A stretch of 30,363 nt of DNA, taken from assembly GCA_964343305.1 (NCBI GenBank), contig CAYFJO010000091.1:1-30363 (forward strand). Direction: 5' to 3'. Below the pieces are notes generated by a model. It worked only from the letters and a program-made list of their open reading frames with translations, was not told where the DNA came from and ran no database searches. This document shows positions 24,725 to 30,363 of this stretch, piece after piece (positions within the stretch are counted from its first letter, which is position 1; every line of letters begins with the position of its first letter). Position numbers and translations under genes: made by a program. The stretch is from CAYFJO01 sp964343305. Its GTDB lineage: Bacteria > Planctomycetota > Planctomycetia > Pirellulales > Pirellulaceae.

Positions 24725-27160
24725 ATGTCTAATCAGCGATACTACACGGTTGAAATAACAACATTTCTCTGCATGCTGGTCGTGTCGTGGGACAAATCAT
24801 CCGGCGCGGAAGCGATCGACTTTCAACGTGACGTGGCACCGATCTTGGAGCGTCGTTGCTTGAGTTGCCATAACGATCGGGATCGGCGCGGTGGACTGTC
24901 TCTTCAATCGGCCAAGTCGGCGGGCAAAGGGGGCGAGAGCGGCAAAGTGATTGTGCCGGGCGAGCCGGAGTCGAGCTTCTTTCTGGACGTTGTGGTACCG
25001 TCGGATGGATCGGCCGATATGCCCGAAGACGAGTTGCCACTTGAGGCGGATGAAGTCGACACGATTCGGCGCTGGATTGCGGGTGGTGCTGTGTGGCCGG
25101 TTGAGCTTGTGCTCAAGCCACCTGTGTTGTGGTCGTTGAAGCCGCTCGTACGACCTGACGTTCCGACAGACGTTGCGGCGACGGACGCGTTTCCGATTCG
25201 CAATCCGATCGATGCCTTTGTTGCTGCCGGGCATCGCGCGGCCGCGTTGGAAGTGGCTCCCCCGGCGGATCGTCGCACGCTTTTACGGCGGTTGTATTTG
25301 GACATCACGGGGCTGCCGCCCTCGCCTGCCGCAGTGGAGTCTTTTGTCGAGGACTTGGAGCCAAAGGCACATGAACGATTTGTCGATGAGTTGCTCAGGT
25401 CACCACATTATGGTGAGCGCTGGGGGCGGTACTGGCTGGATCTTGCTCGGTACGCTGACAGCGAAGGTTATCTAGGGGACAGCCTGCGACCGCATGCTTG
25501 GGTTTATCGCGAATGGGTCATTGATGCGATGAACCGAGACCTGCCGTTCGATCAGTTTACGGTCGAGCAACTTGCCGGAGACTTGCTTGAGAACCCGACT
25601 CTCGAACAGAAGATCGCAACGGGTTTCCATCGGAACACATTACGCAACACCGAGGCTGGCGTTGATCTGGAGTTGTACCGTACGAAGGAAATTGTCGACC
25701 GAGTGAACACGACAGGGATGGTCTGGCTGGGGCTGACACTTGGCTGCGCGGAATGTCACGACCACAAGAACGACCCGATCAGTCAAACCGAGTTCTACCA
25801 GCTTTACGCATTCTTCAATAATGCGGACGAAGTTGGTGTCACGGCGACCAAGCCGTGGCAGATCACCGAGTACAAGGAAGCCATGCAGGTCTGGCAATCT
25901 GCGTGGGATAAACTCCTTGCCAAGTTGCGACCGTATGAAAGAGACGATTTGAACGATGAGCAGAAGGCGGCGATTTCCAAAGCGCTCGCTGGCACTAGCA
26001 AGTCGTTCGACTGGAAAACGATTGTCGACTCTTATCGCGCAAAAGAATCCGGCTGGGATGAGTTGAAGAAGCAAGTCGACGCTCACTTGAACAAGAAACC
26101 AACGACTCCATCGACCAAGTCTCGCGCGTTTGCCAAGCGTACGAAGGATCGCCGTGACACGTTCGTGCATATTCGCGGCATCTATACTCGGCACGGCGAC
26201 AAAGTGAGTCCAGGTACTCCAGCCATCCTGCCTCATCTCGACGCGCGCGGCACAGAACCTGACCGGCTTGATTTGGCGCAATGGTTGTTTCACGAACAGA
26301 ATCCACTAACGGCTCGAGTTGCGGTGAATCGGATCTGGCAGCACCTGTTCGGCTATGGACTGGTCGCCACGCCGAACGACTTTGGGAATAAGGGAGCCAG
26401 GCCGACTCATCCGCAACTGCTGGACTGGCTGGCGACCGAATACCGCCGTCTTGGCTGGAGCCGCAAAGCGATGATTCGGCTGATTGTCACGTCGTCAACC
26501 TACCGCCTCGCATCCGCCGCCAACTCAGTCCCGTCTCAGCAGCACGTCGGCAATCAACTGTTGTGGCGGCAGAACAGCTATCGGGTCAGTGCGGAGATCG
26601 TTCGTGATCTACATCTGACCGCAAGCGGGCTACTGGATCGAACCATTGGGCGGCGCGGCATTCGTCCACCGTTACCGGCCTTCGTCACCGAAGTGGGCCG
26701 CAGCGTCAAGTGGCCGGTCAGTCAAGGCAGCGAACGTTATCGGCGAGGCATGTACATCCTCTTCAAGCGGACGGTGCCGTACCCGATGCTAGTGACATTT
26801 GACGCACCCGACTCAACCATCTCGTGCAGCCGACGCGAACGATCGAACACGCCGCTGCAGGCGCTCACGCTGCTCAACGATCCAGTCTTCTTTGAATGCG
26901 CGCAGGTGCTCGGGCGGCAATTGATCGAGCAGCATCGCGGAGATGTTTCCGCAGCAATTGAAGATCTATTCCTACGGTGCCTGGGGAGACCGCCTGTTGA
27001 TCAGGAGCGGAATTATCTGATCGTCGCCTACCAGGACCTACTTCGACTCAACGAAAGAGAAAGGCAACAGGTGAGCACGGGCGACGATCCAAAAGTCGCC
27101 GCGATGATCGCCTTGGCACGAATCGTCATGAATCTGGATGAGTTTATTACACGAGACTGA
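24725..27160 (+). CDS. PSCyt1-DUF1549-DUF1553 planctomycete cytochrome protein
   Basis: 811 residues from the ATG at 24725, which opens a hydrophobic N-terminus (VEITTFLCMLVVSW); a TTG at 24695 is possible but less likely. Order: a cytochrome-c-like domain with CLSCH near residue 45 (PILERRCLSCHNDRDRRGGL), the DUF1549 domain (about 161-365, LYLDITGLPPSP, SPHYGERWGRYWLDLARYAD, and the second heme-type motif CAECHDHKNDP near 341), a helical Lys-rich linker, and DUF1553 (about 496-800, NRIWQHLFGYGLV, SCSRRERSNTPLQALTLLN). The family is almost confined to planctomycetes and relatives and nearly always precedes a DUF1501 gene, with which it is thought to handle sulfated or complex polysaccharides. 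Here a RAYT unit separates the two. Confidence 0.92.
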   Translation: MSNQRYYTVEITTFLCMLVVSWDKSSGAEAIDFQRDVAPILERRCLSCHNDRDRRGGLSLQSAKSAGKGGESGKVIVPGEPESSFFLDVVVPSDGSADMPEDELPLEADEVDTIRRWIAGGAVWPVELVLKPPVLWSLKPLVRPDVPTDVAATDAFPIRNPIDAFVAAGHRAAALEVAPPADRRTLLRRLYLDITGLPPSPAAVESFVEDLEPKAHERFVDELLRSPHYGERWGRYWLDLARYADSEGYLGDSLRPHAWVYREWVIDAMNRDLPFDQFTVEQLAGDLLENPTLEQKIATGFHRNTLRNTEAGVDLELYRTKEIVDRVNTTGMVWLGLTLGCAECHDHKNDPISQTEFYQLYAFFNNADEVGVTATKPWQITEYKEAMQVWQSAWDKLLAKLRPYERDDLNDEQKAAISKALAGTSKSFDWKTIVDSYRAKESGWDELKKQVDAHLNKKPTTPSTKSRAFAKRTKDRRDTFVHIRGIYTRHGDKVSPGTPAILPHLDARGTEPDRLDLAQWLFHEQNPLTARVAVNRIWQHLFGYGLVATPNDFGNKGARPTHPQLLDWLATEYRRLGWSRKAMIRLIVTSSTYRLASAANSVPSQQHVGNQLLWRQNSYRVSAEIVRDLHLTASGLLDRTIGRRGIRPPLPAFVTEVGRSVKWPVSQGSERYRRGMYILFKRTVPYPMLVTFDAPDSTISCSRRERSNTPLQALTLLNDPVFFECAQVLGRQLIEQHRGDVSAAIEDLFLRCLGRPPVDQERNYLIVAYQDLLRLNERERQQVSTGDDPKVAAMIALARIVMNLDEFITRD

Positions 27161-27161
27161 C

Positions 27162-27220
27162 GTAGCTACGCTCGCCAGAGCGTGGATGCGGTTGCTCCAC
27201 CGTCTGGCGACGGTAGCTAC
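27162..27220. repeat. REP-like double hairpin, left of the RAYT (class B)
   Basis: GTAGC head; TACGCTC with GCCA loop and GAGCGTG; spacer; ACCGTC with TGGC loop and GACGGT; GTAGCTAC tail. It begins one base after the stop of the DUF1553 gene and ends 17 bp before the transposase start. Confidence 0.88.
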
Positions 27221-27237
27221 CAGTAGCAGGTAACATC

Positions 27238-27816
27238 ATGACTACACATCGCGAACACCTACCACGACTCGATCCGCAGTTCTATCGCGGTCAGGCATAT
27301 GTTCATTGGACACTGACCATCCAGGATCGACGTACTGGATGGCTGATCCCAGCGTTCAATTACAAGTTCCGCGAGTTGCTGACTCACGCAGCGTTTCGCT
27401 ACGCGTTCACGTGCCCGATCTATTGCCTGATGCCAGATCACATTCACATGGTGTGGATCGGCATCGACGATCGAACAGATCAACTCAAGGCGTCGAAATA
27501 TTTTCGCAAACAAGTCGGCGAACCGTTGACGAAACTCGGATTTGAGTTCCAGCATCAGCCATACGATCATGTGTTGCGCGACGATGAGAGAATCGAATCG
27601 GCGTTCGTCAACTTGGTCGAGTACATCGCTCGAAATCCGGAACGCAAGGGGCTGGTGTCGCGAGACGGTTTTCGAGATTACAAATACACTGGTTGCTTGA
27701 TACCGGGATATCCGGAACTGAATTTGTGGCAGCCCGATTTTTGGCTTCGTTTTTGGCGGACGTATTCGTTCCTGCGAAAGAACGGTCTGTTTCGCCCGTG
27801 CGATAAGGAACTGTAG
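27238..27816 (+). CDS. REP-associated tyrosine transposase (RAYT, Y1/IS200-like)
   Basis: 192 residues. The HUH motif is seen as MPDHIHMVW near residue 63, and the catalytic Tyr is probably in NLVEYIARNPERKGLV near 128. The conserved tail (YKYTGCLIPGYPELNLWQPD, FWLRFWRTYSFLR) supports a RAYT rather than a classical IS200 transposase. RAYTs nick and join single-stranded REP DNA and are usually domesticated single-copy genes flanked by REPs, as here. ATG at 27238 with AGG 7 bp upstream. Its TAG stop is formed by the GTAG head of the right-hand REP. It is intact and could be active. Confidence 0.9.
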   Translation: MTTHREHLPRLDPQFYRGQAYVHWTLTIQDRRTGWLIPAFNYKFRELLTHAAFRYAFTCPIYCLMPDHIHMVWIGIDDRTDQLKASKYFRKQVGEPLTKLGFEFQHQPYDHVLRDDERIESAFVNLVEYIARNPERKGLVSRDGFRDYKYTGCLIPGYPELNLWQPDFWLRFWRTYSFLRKNGLFRPCDKEL

Positions 27817-27881
27817 CTACGCTCGCCAGAGCGTGGAAGAGTTGTTTACGCAATTCTCCACCGTCTGGCGACGGTAGCTAC
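27813..27881. repeat. REP-like double hairpin, right of the RAYT (class B)
   Basis: Same arms as 27162-27220 with a longer centre. Its GTAG head supplies the TAG stop of the transposase, and its tail ends 7 bp before the ATG of the DUF1501 gene. Confidence 0.88.
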
Positions 27882-27888
27882 CACGCGT

Positions 27889-29352
27889 ATGCAATCCGAC
27901 ACTCCAGACCAAAACGAATACGACGTCGCAGCATTGAATCGACGACGGTTTTTTACGACGGGTGCCAGCGGTCTCGGCACGTTAGCGCTGGCCTCACTGC
28001 TGAATGACGACGGCGCTCTCGCGGGTGACGTTCCGCGGCAGTTGACGCACTTCGCACCGAAAGCCAAGCGCTGTGTCTACCTCTTTATGGAAGGTGGACC
28101 AAGCCAGATGGACCTGTTCGATCAGAAGCCGAAACTGAACGAACTCGATGGCCAGCCGATGCCCGAGTCGATGCTCAAAGAGATCAAATTCGCGTTCATT
28201 CAAAAGGAGAGTGCCCGACTGATGGGCAGCCCGCGAACGTTTCGTTGCTACGGTGAATGTGGCATGGAACTGTCGGACCTGTTGCCGCATCTCAGCACGT
28301 GCGTCGACGACATCGCACTCGTCCGATCCATGCATGGCGAGCAGTTCAATCATCTGCCTGGCCAGTTGATGATGCTCTCCGGTTCGTCACTGCAGGGCCG
28401 GCCAACACTTGGTTCGTGGCTCAACTATGGACTCGGCAGCGAGTCGCAGAATCTTCCGAGTTACGTTGTGCTGGCGACTTTGGGACGCGGCCTGCCGGGC
28501 GGTGCGTCGAGTTGGTCGAGCGGATTTCTACCATCGCAATATTCGGGTACGCTGTTTCGGAATCAGGGCAGCCCGGTCCTCAATCTGGCCAATCCGCCCG
28601 GCATGTCGCGAGATATTCAGGCGCGGAGCCTGCGGGCCATCAACGAATTGAATCAGCTTCGCCTGGACAAGGTTGGAAACCCTGAAGTCGCCAGCCGCAT
28701 TAAGGCCTATGAACTCGCCTTCCGAATGCAGCAGACCACGCCGGAGTTGCTCGACCTGTCCGGAGAAACCAAGGCGACGCTCGATGAATACGGCGTGACG
28801 CGCGAAGAGGCATCCGACAAATCGGGTTTCCTCGGCTCCTACGCGCGGAACTGTCTGCTCGCCCGTCGGATGATCGAGCGGGGTGTGCGTTTCGTGACAC
28901 TCTTTCTTTCAACATGGGATCATCACAGTTACCTGGACAGCGGACTCGCGCGCTACACAAAGATTTCTGATCAGCCGGTCGCCGCATTGCTGAAGGACCT
29001 GAAACGTCGCGGCTTGTTGGATGAAACTCTGGTCGTGTGGGGCGGAGAATTCGGCCGGACGCCACTGGGCGAGAACCGCGTCAACTTTAAGACGGTGACG
29101 GGACGCGACCATCATCCCTATTCGTTCAGTTTGTGGATGGCGGGCGGCGGAGTGAAAGGTGGCCAGGTCATCGGCGAGACGGACGAGATCGGCTGGGGCG
29201 TTGCCAAAGATCCGGTCCACGTACACGATCTACACGCGACAATCCTACACCTGTTCGGCCTGGACCACAAAAAACTGACCCACCGATTCCAAGGCCGCGA
29301 CTTTCGGCTCACCGACGTTTCCGGAAACGTCGTCAGGAAACTCTTGACATAG
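27889..29352 (+). CDS. DUF1501 protein (sulfatase-like fold, Tat-exported)
   Basis: 487 residues. A twin-arginine signal (NRRRFFTTGASGLGTLALAS) begins near residue 17, so the protein is exported folded. The alkaline-phosphatase/sulfatase-like body shows GGPSQMDLFDQKPKL, LLPHLSTCVDDIALVRSMHG, WDHHSYLDSG, VVWGGEFGRTPLGEN and TGRDHHPYSFSLWMAGGGVKGG, ending LFGLDHKKLTHRFQGRDFRL. Its usual partner is the DUF1549/DUF1553 gene, 729 bp upstream and separated by the RAYT unit. The ATG has no Shine-Dalgarno: a REP tail occupies that place, so translation may be weak or may begin elsewhere. Enzymatic activity of the family is not established. Confidence 0.92.
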   Translation: MQSDTPDQNEYDVAALNRRRFFTTGASGLGTLALASLLNDDGALAGDVPRQLTHFAPKAKRCVYLFMEGGPSQMDLFDQKPKLNELDGQPMPESMLKEIKFAFIQKESARLMGSPRTFRCYGECGMELSDLLPHLSTCVDDIALVRSMHGEQFNHLPGQLMMLSGSSLQGRPTLGSWLNYGLGSESQNLPSYVVLATLGRGLPGGASSWSSGFLPSQYSGTLFRNQGSPVLNLANPPGMSRDIQARSLRAINELNQLRLDKVGNPEVASRIKAYELAFRMQQTTPELLDLSGETKATLDEYGVTREEASDKSGFLGSYARNCLLARRMIERGVRFVTLFLSTWDHHSYLDSGLARYTKISDQPVAALLKDLKRRGLLDETLVVWGGEFGRTPLGENRVNFKTVTGRDHHPYSFSLWMAGGGVKGGQVIGETDEIGWGVAKDPVHVHDLHATILHLFGLDHKKLTHRFQGRDFRLTDVSGNVVRKLLT

Positions 29353-29425
29353 GAAAACGGCAACCCATAAAAGCAATTCTCCGATTCCTTGCCGGGCTCG
29401 GGAAGATTTGACGGCAATGAGAACG

Positions 29426-30361
29426 CTACTTGTCCACACGCAGTCTCTGGGAGACCCTTCTCGTTTCTCCAGGATCGGCTCTGACCTCGAAGACGATATC
29501 GTGCTGCCCTGCCTGTGTCGGCACGCCGGAGATCAGACCGCTACAAGGGTCTTGAGACAGACCGAGGGGTAATCGGACTGCCTCGAACATCAGTTGCTCG
29601 CGGTCCCAGAAGGCGGCGTTGTACGAAGATTTCGGGCTGCGGCGGCAGCGTAAGTCGCCGATCGAGTGAATCACGTCCGGCTGATAGCGATACGGCTTGT
29701 CACACGTTGCTGTGGGCGGTCGTGTGAAGACGAAGGGCCGGGGGACTTCCGCATAATCGGAGGGCCCGCTCTCGTTGCCCGCCGCGTCGATTGCGACCAC
29801 ACGGTAGAAAGCCCTGTTGGTGTTCGACAAGTTGATCCCCGGCCCGACGACGCGCAATTCAGCTTCTGCCGTTCGCGCAATCAAATTGCTCGGCATTTTG
29901 ACTAAACCCGCGTCCGGCGCATCGGCTGCTTTGCCCTCATATTCCTCGATCGACCGGACAAAACCCTTGCCACGAAACACCACGTACTGCTTGTCGCTGA
30001 CCGAGAACCCTTTCTCGTCGCTGCCGTAAACCTTGTAGGCCACCGGCGGGCGGCCCTGCGAGTTCGGCCGCCACACAAGCGTCAGTCCGCCTTGCTCGTC
30101 AGGCGTCAGTTCTACGTCCAGCGGCACACCGGGGGCGCGCGTTTGAAAACGAAACGTCCGGCTCCACGGGCTCCACACGCCGGTGGCGTCCAGCGCTCGC
30201 ACGCGCCAGTAATAATTCGTGTCGGGATTCAGCAGTCCAACGTACGGCGCGGTCCACTGCGTCTTGCCTCTGAAGGGCGTCCGCGAGATGCGCTTCTCAA
30301 AATTCGGCGACAGCGGCCAGCGCATGTCGGCGTGGGCCGAGAGTTCGAAATGGTAGTCGAC
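29426..30361 (-). CDS. Fibronectin type III domain protein (5' partial)
   Basis: The minus-strand frame is open to the window edge (VDYHFELSAHAD before the first ATG at 30325), so the N-terminus lies outside. The visible 311 residues start in an FN3 domain (LNPDTNYYWRVRALDATGVW), continue with a second FN3-like domain (LTLVWRPNSQGRPPVAYKVY... FYRVVAIDAAGNESGPSDYAE), and end with an Ig/cadherin-like module of the putative-Ig type (LPLGLSQDPCSGLISGVPTQ). This is a typical extracellular binding or adhesion architecture, often at the end of large secreted hydrolases or PA14-type proteins. Which catalytic domain lies upstream cannot be told. It converges on the DUF1501 gene; the 73-bp gap shows no clear terminator. 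Confidence 0.8.
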   Translation of the reverse strand, partial: VDYHFELSAHADMRWPLSPNFEKRISRTPFRGKTQWTAPYVGLLNPDTNYYWRVRALDATGVWSPWSRTFRFQTRAPGVPLDVELTPDEQGGLTLVWRPNSQGRPPVAYKVYGSDEKGFSVSDKQYVVFRGKGFVRSIEEYEGKAADAPDAGLVKMPSNLIARTAEAELRVVGPGINLSNTNRAFYRVVAIDAAGNESGPSDYAEVPRPFVFTRPPTATCDKPYRYQPDVIHSIGDLRCRRSPKSSYNAAFWDREQLMFEAVRLPLGLSQDPCSGLISGVPTQAGQHDIVFEVRADPGETRRVSQRLRVDK

Positions 30362-30363
30362 GA

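Larger units (their letters stand above)
27162..27881 (+). mobile_element. REP-RAYT unit (REPtron-like)
   Basis: A single tyrosine transposase gene lies between two copies of the same palindromic element in the same orientation. Total length is about 720 bp. The unit sits exactly between two genes that are normally adjacent, so it is best read as an insertion. I see no clear target-site duplication next to the outer ends. Confidence 0.82.

Noticed and set aside
27162..27881. CRISPR array or IS with terminal inverted repeats
   Set aside because: There are only two copies of the element, with a transposase gene between them and no spacer series. The arms are internally palindromic REPs, not inverted ends of one IS.

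Overview
The window reads as chromosome of a planctomycete (Planctomycetota, Pirellulales-like). The evidence is the protein families: a PSCyt1-DUF1549-DUF1553 cytochrome next to a DUF1501 protein, two membrane-bound-dehydrogenase/HEAT/heme-domain proteins (TIGR02604/TIGR02603 type), a PEP-CTERM protein, a Gfo/Idh/MocA remnant with a planctomycete-style tail, and many short palindromic elements between genes. No rRNA, tRNA, CRISPR array or phage gene was found. Both window ends cut through a gene.

Layout. (a) 3-2240 (+): the 3' part of a parallel beta-helix protein with a His-rich tail, then a small secreted Met-rich protein. (b) 2242-6375: a block of about 4.1 kb with the same 22 bp at both ends; it holds a large PL26/YetA-like polysaccharide lyase (-) and only the 3' end of a Gfo/Idh/MocA oxidoreductase. 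(c) 6437-8387 (-): terminator, nested palindromic element, diheme cytochrome c peroxidase with an HMA-like N-terminus, and an ArsR-type regulator with its own promoter/operator. An in-frame TGA separates the peroxidase from its signal peptide, and a bacterial-SECIS-like hairpin follows it. (d) 8445-18008 (+): a giant fusion protein (propeller, PHP domain, dehydrogenase, HEAT, cytochrome c) and a smaller paralogue. (e) 18060-19890: PEP-CTERM gene, a minus-strand terminator, a gene remnant and a 55-residue ORF. (f) 19913-24393 (-): neutral-ceramidase-like protein, CocE/NonD hydrolase, and a secreted GH32/43-like propeller protein. (g) 24725-29352 (+): the DUF1549/DUF1553 and DUF1501 genes, normally neighbours, here separated by a REP-associated tyrosine transposase (RAYT) between two REP-type palindromes. 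(h) 29426-30361 (-): the 3' part of an FN3-domain protein.

Most of the genes suggest a secreted, cytochrome-coupled programme for degrading complex polymers or lipids, with a metal-responsive peroxidase unit embedded in it. The two most unusual signals are the possible selenocysteine (or other recoding) event in the HMA-peroxidase gene, and a family of GTAG-headed double-hairpin elements. That family has one architecture and at least three stem sequences. Two copies are read in frame inside the giant fusion gene, and two flank the RAYT.
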